Counted from the stretch's first letter, positions 25,077-34,258 are shown. The stretch: DNA of 64,000 nucleotides from Bradyrhizobium sp. CCBAU 53340 (GCF_015291645.1 NZ_CP030055.1:1054001-1118000); one strand, 5' to 3'. The notes: generated by a model not told the origin, from the letters alone. Translations and numbers: made by a program.

Positions 25077-26842
25077 GCCGCCACTCCGAGATAGGCCTTG
25101 ATCACTTCGGGATTGGTCTTGATGGTGGTGGGCGTGCCCTCCGCGATCTTGGTGCCGAAATCGAGCACCACGATGCGGTCGGCGAGGTTCATCACGAAGC
25201 CCATGTCGTGCTCGACCAGCAGCACGCTCATGCCGCCGTCGCGCAGGTCGCGCAGCAGCTTTGCGAGCTGCTGCTTCTCCATGTGGCGCAGGCCCGCGGC
25301 CGGCTCGTCGAGCAGCAGCAGCAGCGGATCGACGCAGAGCGCACGCGCGATCTCGACGATGCGCTGCTGGCCGAGCGACAGGCTGCCTGCGAGCTGATGC
25401 ATCTGTTCGGCAAGCCCAACACGCTCGATCTGGCGGGCGGCTTCCGCAAGCAGCTTTGCTTCATCGGCGCGGTCGAGCCGCAGCATCGAGGCGAGTGGCC
25501 CGGAACGGCCGCGCAGATGCGCGCCGATCGCGACATTCTCCAGCACCGTCATGTCGGGGACGAGCTTGACGTGCTGGAAGGTCCTGCTGATGCCGAGCTT
25601 GACGATCTCCTGCGGTGGCGCGCGGTCGACCTTTCTGCCGAGCACCGAGATCGAGCCTGACGTTGCCGACAGCACGCCGGTGATCAGGTTGAAGGTGGTG
25701 CTCTTGCCGGCCCCGTTCGGTCCGATCAGGGCGACGATCTCGCGGGCCTGGACGTCGAAGGAAACGTTGTTGACCGCGACCACCCCGCCGAACTGTTTTC
25801 GCGCTTTTTCGACCTGGAGCAGAATGTCGGACTGGCCGGGCGAGCGCGAGCGCGCCTCGAGTTTCAGCGCGGTGTCCGGCTTCCGGCCGCCCGACCTTTC
25901 GGGCAGGAACGACATCAGCCAGGGCCAGACGCCGCCGGGCGCGAGTTGGAGCAGGGCTACCAGCATGATGCCGAACACGATGGTCTCGACCTGGCCGGAG
26001 CCTGGCAGGATCAGCGGTAGATAGCTTTGCAGCACCTCTTTCAGGATCACGACGATCGCCGCACCCAGCACGCCGCCCCAGACATAGCCGGCGCCGCCGA
26101 CCACTGCGATGAAGAGATATTCGATACCGGCATGGGCGCCGAACGGCGTCGGCGTCACTGCGCGCTGCAGATGGGCGTAGAGCCAGCCGGAGAGGCCGGC
26201 GAGCACGGCCGCGTGGATGAACACCAGAAGCTTGGCGCGCGGCGTGTGCACGCCGAATGCCTCGGCCGCGACATGGCCGCGTCTGAGCGCGCGGATGGCG
26301 CGGCCGGTGCGGGAGTCCAGGAGGTTCATGGTGAGCAGCGCCGAGACGAGGACGGCGACCCAGATCGCGTAGTAGATCGAGCCGGGCGAGAGCATCCTGA
26401 ACGTGCCGACCGACAGCGGCGGGATCGCCGAGATGCCGTCGTTACGCCCGAGGAACTCCAGCTTGCTGAAGAGGTAGAACAGCCCGAGCCCCCAGGCGAG
26501 CGTGCCGAGGGGAAGATAATGGCCGGACAGGCGGACCGTGATCAGTCCGAGCAGGACCGCGAGCAAGCCGCTGACCACCAGCGACAGCGGCAGCGTCAGC
26601 CACGGCGACAGGCCGTAGGCCGTCGTCAGCACCGCGGTGGTGTAGGCGCCGAAGCCGACGAAGGCGGCCTGGCCGAACGAGGTGAGGCCGCCGACGCCGG
26701 TCAGCAGCACGAGGCCCATCGCGACCAGCGCGGCGAGGCCGATATTGTCGAGCAGCACGATCCAGAACGGCGGCATGCCCGGAATGAACGGGATCGCCGC
26801 CATCAAAGCTGCGAAGACGAGGATGGGAAGCCGGCTCTGCAT
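25073..26842 (-). CDS. fused HAAT permease (LivM type) and ATP-binding protein (LivG type)
   Basis: A 589-residue fusion. The N-terminal part (about 1-310) is a LivM-like permease with 8-10 membrane helices and the typical YTTAVLTTAYGLS and HAGIEYLFIAVVGGAGYVWGG loops. The C-terminal part (about 345-589) is an ABC ATPase with Walker A GPNGAGKSTTFNLI, signature LSLGQQRIVEIARAL, Walker B LLLLDEPAAGL, and the family end VIKAYLGVAA. LivM and LivG are separate genes in many systems, including the second transporter in this window (45893-49310). It lies 7 bp after the LivH-type permease gene. Confidence 0.88.
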   Translation of the reverse strand: MQSRLPILVFAALMAAIPFIPGMPPFWIVLLDNIGLAALVAMGLVLLTGVGGLTSFGQAAFVGFGAYTTAVLTTAYGLSPWLTLPLSLVVSGLLAVLLGLITVRLSGHYLPLGTLAWGLGLFYLFSKLEFLGRNDGISAIPPLSVGTFRMLSPGSIYYAIWVAVLVSALLTMNLLDSRTGRAIRALRRGHVAAEAFGVHTPRAKLLVFIHAAVLAGLSGWLYAHLQRAVTPTPFGAHAGIEYLFIAVVGGAGYVWGGVLGAAIVVILKEVLQSYLPLILPGSGQVETIVFGIMLVALLQLAPGGVWPWLMSFLPERSGGRKPDTALKLEARSRSPGQSDILLQVEKARKQFGGVVAVNNVSFDVQAREIVALIGPNGAGKSTTFNLITGVLSATSGSISVLGRKVDRAPPQEIVKLGISRTFQHVKLVPDMTVLENVAIGAHLRGRSGPLASMLRLDRADEAKLLAEAARQIERVGLAEQMHQLAGSLSLGQQRIVEIARALCVDPLLLLLDEPAAGLRHMEKQQLAKLLRDLRDGGMSVLLVEHDMGFVMNLADRIVVLDFGTKIAEGTPTTIKTNPEVIKAYLGVAA

Positions 26843-26849
26843 CTTGGCC

Positions 26850-27890
26850 TCAGTCCTTCTCTTCTTCGACCGCGGGCGCGGCCAGCGAGCGTAGCAGCAG
26901 CACGGGGATCAGGAGCATGAACACGATCACCTCCTTGTAGTTGGAGGCATAGAAGGACGAGAACGCCTCGACGATACCGACGAACACGGCGGCGACAGCG
27001 GTCAGGGGGTAGCTGACGAGGCCGCCGACGATCGCGGCGACGAAGCCTTTCAGGCCGATCAGGAAGCCCGAGTCATAATAGAGCGTCGTGATCGGCACGA
27101 TCATGATGCCCGAGAGCGCGCCGATGACGGACGCCAGCAGGAAGGCGATCTGCCCCGACAGCGTGGTGCGGATGCCGGCAAGCCGCGCGCCCAGGCGGTT
27201 GACGGCGGTGGCGCGCAGCGCCTTGCCGTAAAGCGTCAGGCCGAAGAACAACCAGAGCCCGACGATGAAGGCGATGGTGATGCCGTAGACGGTGAGGCTC
27301 TGGCCGGTGAAGCGCAGCGAGCCCGCGGTGAAGGCGCCCGACAGCACCGCCGGTCCGCGCTGGCCCTCGGCGCCGAAGAACAACAGGCCGAGGCCCTGCA
27401 GCGCCAGATGGGTACCGACCGAGGCGATCAGCAGCACCAACACCGAGGTGTGCGCCAGCGGCTGGAACGCGATGCGGTAGAGATAGAGGCCGATCATCGC
27501 GACGATCGCCAGCGACAGTGCGATGCAGACCGCGACGGGCGGCTTCTGGGCAGCGAAATAGATCGTCAGTGCCAGCACGATGGCCGGTAGCACGATGTTG
27601 GCGAGGACGCTGCGGACGATCAGCCGGCCATGCAGCGCCTTGCGGGCCACGAACAGGTCGAAGGCGCAGGCGGTGATGCCCATGGCCAGCGCCAGCTTGG
27701 CCGTGCCCGGCATCTGGCCCGAGGCCAGCGAGGCATAGGTCAGCGCGCCATAGGTGACGAATTCGCCCTGGGGAATGAGGATGACGCGGGTGACGGCGAA
27801 CACCAGCACCAGCGCCAGGCCGAGCAGCGCATAGATCGCGCCATTGGTGATGCCGTCCTGCAGCAGGAACAGCATGATGGTGGTGTTCAA
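26850..27890 (-). CDS. HAAT-family permease (LivH type)
   Basis: A 346-residue inner-membrane permease with around nine helices. It begins LNTTIMLFLLQDGITNGAIYALLGLALV and contains the family loop VTRVILIPQGEFVTYGALTYASL. Other conserved segments are GVGT-like IASVGTHLALQGLGL and LGARLAGIRTTLSG. I chose the TTG at 27890 because GGGGGAG lies 10 nt upstream; the ATG at 27875 would remove five residues. First gene of the operon that continues with the fused permease-ATPase and the LivF-type ATPase, divergent from the MarR gene. Confidence 0.83.
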   Translation of the reverse strand: MNTTIMLFLLQDGITNGAIYALLGLALVLVFAVTRVILIPQGEFVTYGALTYASLASGQMPGTAKLALAMGITACAFDLFVARKALHGRLIVRSVLANIVLPAIVLALTIYFAAQKPPVAVCIALSLAIVAMIGLYLYRIAFQPLAHTSVLVLLIASVGTHLALQGLGLLFFGAEGQRGPAVLSGAFTAGSLRFTGQSLTVYGITIAFIVGLWLFFGLTLYGKALRATAVNRLGARLAGIRTTLSGQIAFLLASVIGALSGIMIVPITTLYYDSGFLIGLKGFVAAIVGGLVSYPLTAVAAVFVGIVEAFSSFYASNYKEVIVFMLLIPVLLLRSLAAPAVEEEKD

Positions 27891-27975
27891 GACCGGACGC
27901 TCCCCCTCAAGATCGAGGACCGGTCTCCGCGATTGCGGTGGATGGTCCCCACACAGCCATTGAAATACGCTGACG

Positions 27976-28009
27976 ATATTTGATATGGTCCATAACAATT
28001 ATCGAATAT
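27976..28009. promoter_or_regulatory. candidate MarR operator (ATATTTGATA...TATCGAATAT)
   Basis: Half-sites ATATTTGATA (27976-27985) and TATCGAATAT (28000-28009) are inverted repeats matching at 9 of 10 positions, separated by 14 bp. They lie in the AT-rich stretch between the divergent HAAT operon and the MarR gene, where both promoters must be. Low local GC contrasts with the flanks. Confidence 0.55.
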
Positions 28010-28067
28010 AACTTCAAGGGTGGGGGATGACCCGCTCCAAATTTAGCGGGATTACGAGCACGAGGCG

Positions 28068-28589
28068 ATGACCGTTTCCAAAACCGCTGAAAAGTCCTCC
28101 GAAAAGGCTGGTGACGCAGCCAAGGGCCGCAAGGACGCTTCCGAAGGCCTGCCCGACGCCCTCCAGCTCGGCGAGCTCTCGGAGCAGCTCGGCTACGTCC
28201 TGAAGCGGGCGCAGCTCAAGGTGTTCGAGAATTTCCTGCGCTGCATGGCCTCGCTCCAGCTGACGCCGGCGCAGTTCTCGGTGCTGCTGCTGGTCGAGAA
28301 GAACCCGGGCCGTAACCAGACCGAGATCGCCTCTACCCTCGGCATCCTCAGGCCGAATTTCGTCGCCATGCTCGACAATCTCGAGAGCCGCGACCTCTGC
28401 GCCCGGATCCGTTCCACCAATGACCGCCGCTCGCACATTCTGGTTTTGACCGACAAGGGCAAGGCCGTGCTTTCGAGGGCGAAAAAGCTCGTCGCCACCA
28501 AGCACGAGTCGCGATTGAACGAGCTGCTCGGCCAGGCCAACCGCGAAGCCCTGATCGAGATGCTGTCGAAGATCGCGAACGACTTTTGA
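28068..28589 (+). CDS. MarR family transcriptional regulator
   Basis: A 173-residue protein. A charged, disordered leader of about 30 residues precedes the winged helix. Conserved text is QLTPAQFSVLLLVEKNPGRNQTEIASTLGILRPNFVAMLDNLESR (recognition helix) and the wing DRRSHILVLTDKGKAVL. A C-terminal dimerisation helix follows. It is divergent from the HAAT transporter operon, so that operon is its likely target, and the palindrome at 27976-28009 is the likely site. The effector is probably an imported carboxylic acid, but this is inference. Confidence 0.87.
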   Translation: MTVSKTAEKSSEKAGDAAKGRKDASEGLPDALQLGELSEQLGYVLKRAQLKVFENFLRCMASLQLTPAQFSVLLLVEKNPGRNQTEIASTLGILRPNFVAMLDNLESRDLCARIRSTNDRRSHILVLTDKGKAVLSRAKKLVATKHESRLNELLGQANREALIEMLSKIANDF

Positions 28590-28806
28590 GGCGGACAATC
28601 ATTCTGGGCTGCGCGCGAGTGCGACCCCGGAATCCCGCGCCGCATTGGTACGGTCGTCACGCCCGGGCTTGACCAGGTTTTGTCCCGGCATCCTCGTCGC
28701 TCCGCTCACTCCGTGCCACACGAACAACGACGGGCCTGACGAGCGTGATGGCGGAATGCGGGGGGGCGTGCGCTCCGAGGATGCCGATCGCAATGATGCG
28801 CTGCAA

Positions 28807-28839
28807 ATACAAAATGATGCTTGAAGCATCATTTTGTAT
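28807..28839. promoter_or_regulatory. 33-bp near-perfect palindrome upstream of the XRE-type gene
   Basis: Arms of 16 nt, ATACAAAATGATGCTT and AAGCATCATTTTGTAT, are perfect inverted repeats around a single central G (28823). A further partial copy, ATCATTTAAGCTT, follows at 28838-28850. It lies about 50 bp before the GTG of the regulator at 28891, in the only AT-rich patch of this 300-bp gap. The rest of the gap (28590-28806) holds fragments resembling decayed repeat elements and nothing else I can support. Confidence 0.65.
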
Positions 28840-28890
28840 CATTTAAGCTTGGCAAATCAATCACCGTAATTGCCACGGAGATCCTGCCCC

Positions 28891-29160
28891 GTGATCACCG
28901 CCGCGCAGCTTCGGGCCGCCCGAGCCTTGCTTGGGATCGACCAGCGCGAACTTGCGCAGCGCAGTTCGCTGTCGCTGCCGACGATCCAGCGCATGGAGGC
29001 CTCCGAAGGGCTGATCCGCGGCAATGTCGATTCCCTGATGAAGCTGGTCGAGGCACTGTCGGTTGCGGGCATCGAGCTGATCGCCGAGGGTGCGGCGTCG
29101 AGCGCCGGGGGCCGCGGTGTGCGGCTGAAGTCCCCACCCCCGAGTGCGGGCAGGCTGTAG
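28891..29160 (+). CDS. XRE-type helix-turn-helix regulator (89 aa)
   Basis: Small DNA-binding protein. Residues 3-65 form a Cro/C1 helix-turn-helix (TAAQLRAARALLGIDQRELAQRSSLSLPTIQRMEASEG, then the second half VDSLMKLVEALSVAGIELIAEG). The tail is low complexity. The GTG at 28891 has GGAG 10 nt upstream. It ends 40 bp before the first gene of the hydrogenase-4-like operon and sits behind the 33-bp palindrome, so autoregulation and control of that operon are plausible. Confidence 0.78.
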   Translation: MITAAQLRAARALLGIDQRELAQRSSLSLPTIQRMEASEGLIRGNVDSLMKLVEALSVAGIELIAEGAASSAGGRGVRLKSPPPSAGRL

Positions 29161-29200
29161 CGATGACGACGCGCGCGCAGATCATGATCCGGGAGCGGCC

Positions 29201-31201
29201 ATGATCGCGATGGCGCTATGGTCAGTGGCGGCTCTGCTGGCGCTGGCGCCGGCCGGAATAGCGCTGTCGATGCGTCCGCGCGGCTCGGTCGTGCTCTATG
29301 GCGCCTGCCTCGTCATCACTGCGGCGCTCTGCGCCACCGCGCTCCTTCATTTGCTCGATCCCGCCCATCCCGTGTTGAGCGCAACACTGCCGATCGGTCT
29401 GCCCTGGCTCGGTGCCCATTTCCGGCTCGATGCGCTGTCCGCCTTCTTCCTCGTCGTCGTCAATCTCGGCGGCGCCGCCGCGAGCCTGTTCGCGCTCGGT
29501 TACGGCCAGCACGAGGACGCCCCCGGCCGCGTGCTGCCGTTCTATCCTGCCTATCTCGCAGCGATGAACGTCGTCGTGCTTGCAAACGATGCCTTCAGCT
29601 TCCTGGTCGCCTGGGAATTCATGTCGCTGACCTCCTGGGCGCTGGTGGTGTCGCATCACCGGGAAGCCGAGAATGTCCGCGCCGGCTACGTCTATCTTCT
29701 GATGGCGAGTTTCGGCACGCTGGCGCTGCTGCTCGCCTTCGGCCTGCTCGCGAGCGGCGCCGGTTACGATTTCGATGCGATCCGAGCCTCGCATCCTTCC
29801 GCTGCGCTGACCGGCATGGTGATGATCCTCGTGCTGCTGGGCGCCGGCTCCAAGGCCGGCTTGGTGCCGCTGCATGCCTGGCTGCCGCTCGCCCATCCGG
29901 CTGCACCCAGCCATGTCTCCGGCCTCATGAGCGGCGTCATGACCAAGGTCGCCGTCTACGGCTTCGTGCGCATCGTGTTTGATCTTCTGCCCGAACCGGT
30001 GTGGTGGTGGAGCATGGTGCTGCTGCTGGTGGGCGGTCCGACGGCGACACTGGGCGTGCTCTATGCGCTGATGCAGCGCGATATCAAGCGCGTGCTCGCC
30101 TATTCGACGATAGAGAACATCGGCATCATCTTCACCGGCCTCGGGCTGGCGCTGGCTTTCAAGGCGCAAGGGCTCGACTGGGTGGCGGCGCTGGCTTTCA
30201 CGGCGGCGATGCTGCACGTCTTCAATCATGCGCTGTTCAAGAGCCTGTTGTTCTTTGGCGCCGGCGCGGTGCTGGGAGCAACCGGCGAGCGCGACATGGA
30301 GAAGCTCGGCGGGCTGATCCATCGCATGCCGAAGACGGCGTTCGCGGTGCTGGTCGGCTGCGTCGCGATCTCGGCACTGCCGCCGTTCAACGGCTTCGTT
30401 TCGGAATGGCTGACCTTCCAGGCGATTTTGCTGTCACCGCAACTGCCCTCCTGGGGCCTCAAGCTGGCGATTCCGGCGGTCGGCGGTCTGCTGGCGCTCG
30501 CGGCCGCCTTTGCCGCGGCCTGCTTCGTCAAGCTCTATGGCATCAGCTTCCTCGGCCGGCCGCGTTCGGATGTCGCCGCGTCAGCGCATGAGACCGACCG
30601 TTTTTCGCTGACCGCGATGCTCCTGCTCGCCGCCTTCTGCCTCATTGCCGGCATCCTGCCCGGGCTGCTCATCGACGCGCTAGCGCCGGTGAGCAAGGAC
30701 ATGGTCGGTAACGTCATGCCACATCAGGTCGGATTGCAGTGGCTCACCATCGTGCCGATCGCGGAAAGCCGCAGCTCCTATAACGGCCTTCTGGTGTTCG
30801 TGTTCGCAGCACTCTGCGGCACGGCGGCGGCGTCGGCCATTCACCGTCTCGCCTCCGACCGCTTGCGCCGCGCACCGGCCTGGGATTGCGGCTATCCTGA
30901 TCCAAACCCGGCGATCCAGTACTCGGCCTCCAGCTTCTCGCAGCCGATCCGCCGCGTGTTCGGCAGCGTCATCTTTGCCGCGCGCGAGATCGGCGAGATG
31001 CCGCCGCCGTCCTCGCCGCGCCCTGCGCGGCTCCGGGTCGAACTGCACGATTTGATCTGGGATATGCTGTACGCGCCGATCGCGAAGGTCGTCGGCTTTG
31101 CGACGGACCGCATCAATATCCTCCAGTTTCTCACCATCCGCCGCTACCTGACGCTGGTCTTCGTGGCGCTGATCGTGCTGCTGTTGGTGGTGGCACTATG
31201 A
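29201..31201 (+). CDS. hyfB: hydrogenase-4 component B-like membrane subunit (proton-pumping type)
   Basis: A 666-residue membrane protein of the NuoL/M/N-MrpA antiporter family, with about 14-16 helices. It has LVAWEFMSLTSWALV (conserved Glu), GAGSKAGLVPLHAWLPLAHPAAPSHVSGLMSG (the lysine/histidine proton path), and YALMQRDIKRVLAYSTIENIGIIF. The C-terminal domain after residue 500 contains WDCGYPDPNPAIQYSASSFSQPIRRVFG, typical of HyfB/HycC. The ATG at 29201 follows GGGAG. The stop overlaps the next gene (ATGA). First subunit of a B-C-E-F-G-I cluster. Confidence 0.88.
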   Translation: MIAMALWSVAALLALAPAGIALSMRPRGSVVLYGACLVITAALCATALLHLLDPAHPVLSATLPIGLPWLGAHFRLDALSAFFLVVVNLGGAAASLFALGYGQHEDAPGRVLPFYPAYLAAMNVVVLANDAFSFLVAWEFMSLTSWALVVSHHREAENVRAGYVYLLMASFGTLALLLAFGLLASGAGYDFDAIRASHPSAALTGMVMILVLLGAGSKAGLVPLHAWLPLAHPAAPSHVSGLMSGVMTKVAVYGFVRIVFDLLPEPVWWWSMVLLLVGGPTATLGVLYALMQRDIKRVLAYSTIENIGIIFTGLGLALAFKAQGLDWVAALAFTAAMLHVFNHALFKSLLFFGAGAVLGATGERDMEKLGGLIHRMPKTAFAVLVGCVAISALPPFNGFVSEWLTFQAILLSPQLPSWGLKLAIPAVGGLLALAAAFAAACFVKLYGISFLGRPRSDVAASAHETDRFSLTAMLLLAAFCLIAGILPGLLIDALAPVSKDMVGNVMPHQVGLQWLTIVPIAESRSSYNGLLVFVFAALCGTAAASAIHRLASDRLRRAPAWDCGYPDPNPAIQYSASSFSQPIRRVFGSVIFAAREIGEMPPPSSPRPARLRVELHDLIWDMLYAPIAKVVGFATDRINILQFLTIRRYLTLVFVALIVLLLVVAL

Positions 31202-32154
31202 ATGCGCTGCGCGACATCCTCTCCCAGGGCGCCCAGATGTTGCTGGTGTTGGGCCTAGCGCCGCTGCTGACGGGGTTCGTGCGCAAGGTGAAGGCGCGGC
31301 TGCTGCGCCGGCGCGGGCCGCCACTGCTCCAGCCCTATCGCGACCTCATTCGCCTGATGCGCAAGGACGTCGTGCTCGCGGACAATGCATCATGGCTGTT
31401 CCGCGTCATTCCCTATCTGATGTTCGCAGGAACCTGGGTCGCGGTCTCGTTGGTGCCGACTTTCGGCAACGGGCTCCTGTTCTCCTGGACCGCCGATCTC
31501 ATCGCCATCATTGCGCTGCTCGGCAGCGCCCGTTTCTTCCAGGCGCTCGCCGGCATGGATGTCGGCACCGCCTTCGGCGGCATCGGCTCCAGCCGCGAGG
31601 TCATGATCGCCTCCCTCGCCGAGCCCGCGATGCTGATCACGGTGTTCTCGGTTGCGATGATCGCCGGCTCTACACAGCTCGCCTACGTGGCCGAGTTCAT
31701 GGGCTCGGACGCTGTCGGCCTGCGCGTGTCGCTGGGCATGGCGTTCGTGGCATTGACCATCGTGGCGCTGGCCGAAAATGCCCGTATCCCCGTCGACAAC
31801 CCCGCCACTCATCTCGAGCTCACCATGGTGCACGAGGCCATGGTGCTGGAATATTCGGGGCGACATCTCGCGCTGATCGATCTGTCGTCGCAGCTCAAGC
31901 TCCTTCTCTACGTATCGCTGATCGCCTGCGTGTTCCTGCCATGGGGGATGGCGAGTGCGGACGCGAGCGTTGCCAGGATGGTCTTCGGCGCACTGCTCTA
32001 TGTCGGCAAGCTGACGGTCCTTGGCTTCTTGCTCGCCGTGTTCGAAACCGCAATCGCCAAGATGCGCGTGTTCCGGATTCCCGAGTTCCTGGGCGCGGCG
32101 CTGATGCTGGCATTGCTCGCCACCCTGTTGCGGTTCGTGTCGGGGAGCCTCTGA
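31198..32154 (+). CDS. hyfC: hydrogenase-4 component C-like subunit (NuoH family)
   Basis: A 318-residue membrane protein with eight or so helices. Its charged loops match the NuoH/HycD family: RRRGPPLLQPYRDLIRLMRKD near residue 37-57, ENARIPVDNPATHLELTMVHEAMVLEYSGRHLAL near 200-235, and FRIPEFLGAALML. This subunit links the hydrophilic module to the pumps. Overlaps hyfB by 4 bp and is followed after 3 bp by hyfE, consistent with a tightly coupled operon. Confidence 0.88.
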   Translation: MNALRDILSQGAQMLLVLGLAPLLTGFVRKVKARLLRRRGPPLLQPYRDLIRLMRKDVVLADNASWLFRVIPYLMFAGTWVAVSLVPTFGNGLLFSWTADLIAIIALLGSARFFQALAGMDVGTAFGGIGSSREVMIASLAEPAMLITVFSVAMIAGSTQLAYVAEFMGSDAVGLRVSLGMAFVALTIVALAENARIPVDNPATHLELTMVHEAMVLEYSGRHLALIDLSSQLKLLLYVSLIACVFLPWGMASADASVARMVFGALLYVGKLTVLGFLLAVFETAIAKMRVFRIPEFLGAALMLALLATLLRFVSGSL

Positions 32155-32157
32155 CAG

Positions 32158-32820
32158 ATGAGCAGCCTGCAATTCGACATCGCCCACTTGCTCGCCGGCT
32201 CCCTCGTGCTGGCGAGCTTCATGATGCTCTACCAGGACCGGCTCTACGCGCTGCTCAACGTCTATGCGCTGCATGCCGGCGTGCTGGCGCTGTCGGTGGC
32301 GTGGCAGGCCTATGTGCAGCAAGCGCCGCATCTCTATCTCACGGCGCTGATCGCGCTGGTGTTCAAGGCCATCATCATTCCGGTGGCGCTGCACCGGATC
32401 ATCAAGCGGCTCGGCATCCACCGTGAGATCGAGAACGTGATCGGGATCGGGCTGACCATGATGGCCGGCATCGGTCTCGTCGCGCTGTCGATGGTGGTGA
32501 TGCTGCGGGTGACGCCGGGCGCCGACGCGCTCGCACGCGAGGACCTTGCCTTCGCGCTGTCGGTGGTGCTGCTGGGGCTCCTGATCATGGTGACGCGGCG
32601 CAACGCCGTGAGTCAGGTCGTCGGCTTCATGTCGCTGGAGAATGGGCTGGTGCTGGCGGCGACCGGTGCAAAGGGCATGCCGCTGGTGGTCGAGATCAGC
32701 GTCGCCTTCTCGGTGCTGATCGCTTTCATCGTGATCGGCATCTTCCTGTTCCGCATCCGCGAGCGCTTTGACAGCGTGGACGTTCAGGCGCTCGATCGTT
32801 TTCGTGGAGAGCGGCGATGA
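32158..32820 (+). CDS. hyfE: hydrogenase-4 component E-like subunit
   Basis: A 220-residue membrane protein. Its C-terminal half (LLGLLIMVTRRNAVSQVVGFMSLENGLVLAATGAKGMPLVVEISVAFSVL) is the NuoK-like HyfE signature with the conserved Glu residues in helices. The N-terminus begins with LYQDRLYALLNVYALHAGVLALSVAWQAYVQ. It overlaps hyfF by 4 bp. No HyfD homologue is present in the cluster, unlike Escherichia coli hyf. Confidence 0.86.
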   Translation: MSSLQFDIAHLLAGSLVLASFMMLYQDRLYALLNVYALHAGVLALSVAWQAYVQQAPHLYLTALIALVFKAIIIPVALHRIIKRLGIHREIENVIGIGLTMMAGIGLVALSMVVMLRVTPGADALAREDLAFALSVVLLGLLIMVTRRNAVSQVVGFMSLENGLVLAATGAKGMPLVVEISVAFSVLIAFIVIGIFLFRIRERFDSVDVQALDRFRGERR

Positions 32821-34256
32821 GCATCGACGTCCTCAGCGCCATCCTCGTGATCCCGGCCGTCTCGGCGGCGCTGCTGGCGATCTTGCCGGGCTATAGGCAA
32901 ACGGCGAAGCTGAATGTGGTGGCGGCACTCGCGACCTTCCTGACCTCGCTTTCGCTGTTCGTGGTCGAGCCGGTGTCAGGGCAGTATCTGCTGGTGGACG
33001 ACCTCAACAAGGTCTTCATCGTGTTGACCACCTTCGTGAGCTTCACCACATCGGTATTCAGCGCGAGCTATATCCAGCACGAGATCGAGATCGGGCGCCT
33101 GACGCCGGCGTTCCTGCGCTTTTATCACGCAATGTATCAGACGCTGATGTTCGCGATGAACCTCGCGCTCGTCGCCAACAATATCGGCCTGATGTGGGTC
33201 GCAGTTGAAGTGGCGACGCTGACGACCGTGCTGATGGTCGGCATCTACCGCACCCACGAGGCGCTGGAAGCAGCCTGGAAATATTTCATTCTCGGCAGCG
33301 TCGGCATCGCGCTGGCGCTGTTCGGGACCATCCTGGTCTATATGGCGGCGCGCCCCGTGGTCGGCGAGGGGCTCGACGGCATGGTGTGGACGGTGCTGGT
33401 GAAGCACGCCGCACAGTTCGACCCGGCACTGCTCAACGTCGCCTTCGTCTTCCTCCTGCTCGGCTACGGCACCAAGGTCGGCCTCGCGCCCCTGCACGCT
33501 TGGCTGCCGGACGCCCATGCGGAGGGCCCGACGCCGATCTCGGCGGTGCTCTCCGGCCTCCTGCTCAACGTCGCGCTCTATGCGCTCCTGCGCTTCAAGA
33601 TGATGCTCGCGGTCAATCTCGCGGCCATTGCGCCGGGGCCGTTGATGGCGACGATGGGCCTGATCTCGGTGATCTTCGCTTCGCTGATGCTCTACCGCCG
33701 CCGCGACATCAAGCGCATGTTCGCCTATTCCTCGATCGAGCACATGGGCATCATCGTCTTCGCCTTCGGCATGGGCGGGCCGCTGGCGAATTTTGCCGGC
33801 CTCCTCCACATGACCATGCATTCGCTGACCAAGTCGGCGATCTTCTTCGCCGTCGGCCACATCGCCCAGGTCAAGGGCACCCAGAAGATCGCCGACATCG
33901 GGGGACTTACGATGACCAATCCCGTGCTCGGCTGGGGATTGATGCTCGGCGTCGTCGCCATCGTCGGGTTGCCCCCGCTTGGCATCTTCATGAGCGAGTT
34001 CCTGGTGGTGAGCTCGACCTTCTCGCACGCGCCCTGGCTGACGGTCATCCTGGTGCTCGGCATCATCATCGCGCTCGGTGGCCTCCTGCTGCGCGTCGGC
34101 TCTGTGATGTTCGGCGAACCCAAGGGACCGACTGCGCCGGCGGAGGCGTCCTATGTGCCAATGTTCACGCATCTTGCGCTGGTGCTGATGGCCGGCATCT
34201 ATCTGCCGCCGGGGCTGGTCGCCGGCTTTCAGAACGTCGCAAAGCTCCTAGGGTAG
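32817..34256 (+). CDS. hyfF: hydrogenase-4 component F-like membrane subunit (NuoN/M family)
   Basis: A 479-residue antiporter-type subunit. It has MWVAVEVATLTTVLMVGIYRTHEALEAAWKYFILGSVGIALALFG (conserved acid and lysine), GYGTKVGLAPLHAWLPDAHAEGPTPISAVLSGLLLN, and YRRRDIKRMFAYSSIEHMGIIVFAFG. It ends 2 bp before hyfG. Together with HyfB it would give the complex two ion-translocating units. Confidence 0.87.
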   Translation: MSIDVLSAILVIPAVSAALLAILPGYRQTAKLNVVAALATFLTSLSLFVVEPVSGQYLLVDDLNKVFIVLTTFVSFTTSVFSASYIQHEIEIGRLTPAFLRFYHAMYQTLMFAMNLALVANNIGLMWVAVEVATLTTVLMVGIYRTHEALEAAWKYFILGSVGIALALFGTILVYMAARPVVGEGLDGMVWTVLVKHAAQFDPALLNVAFVFLLLGYGTKVGLAPLHAWLPDAHAEGPTPISAVLSGLLLNVALYALLRFKMMLAVNLAAIAPGPLMATMGLISVIFASLMLYRRRDIKRMFAYSSIEHMGIIVFAFGMGGPLANFAGLLHMTMHSLTKSAIFFAVGHIAQVKGTQKIADIGGLTMTNPVLGWGLMLGVVAIVGLPPLGIFMSEFLVVSSTFSHAPWLTVILVLGIIIALGGLLLRVGSVMFGEPKGPTAPAEASYVPMFTHLALVLMAGIYLPPGLVAGFQNVAKLLG

Positions 34257-34258
34257 CG

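Noticed and set aside
33386..34258. N-terminal extension of the hyfG frame by 291 codons
   Set aside because: Overlaps hyfF in another frame; the family N-terminus and the ATG at 34259 directly after hyfF define the start.
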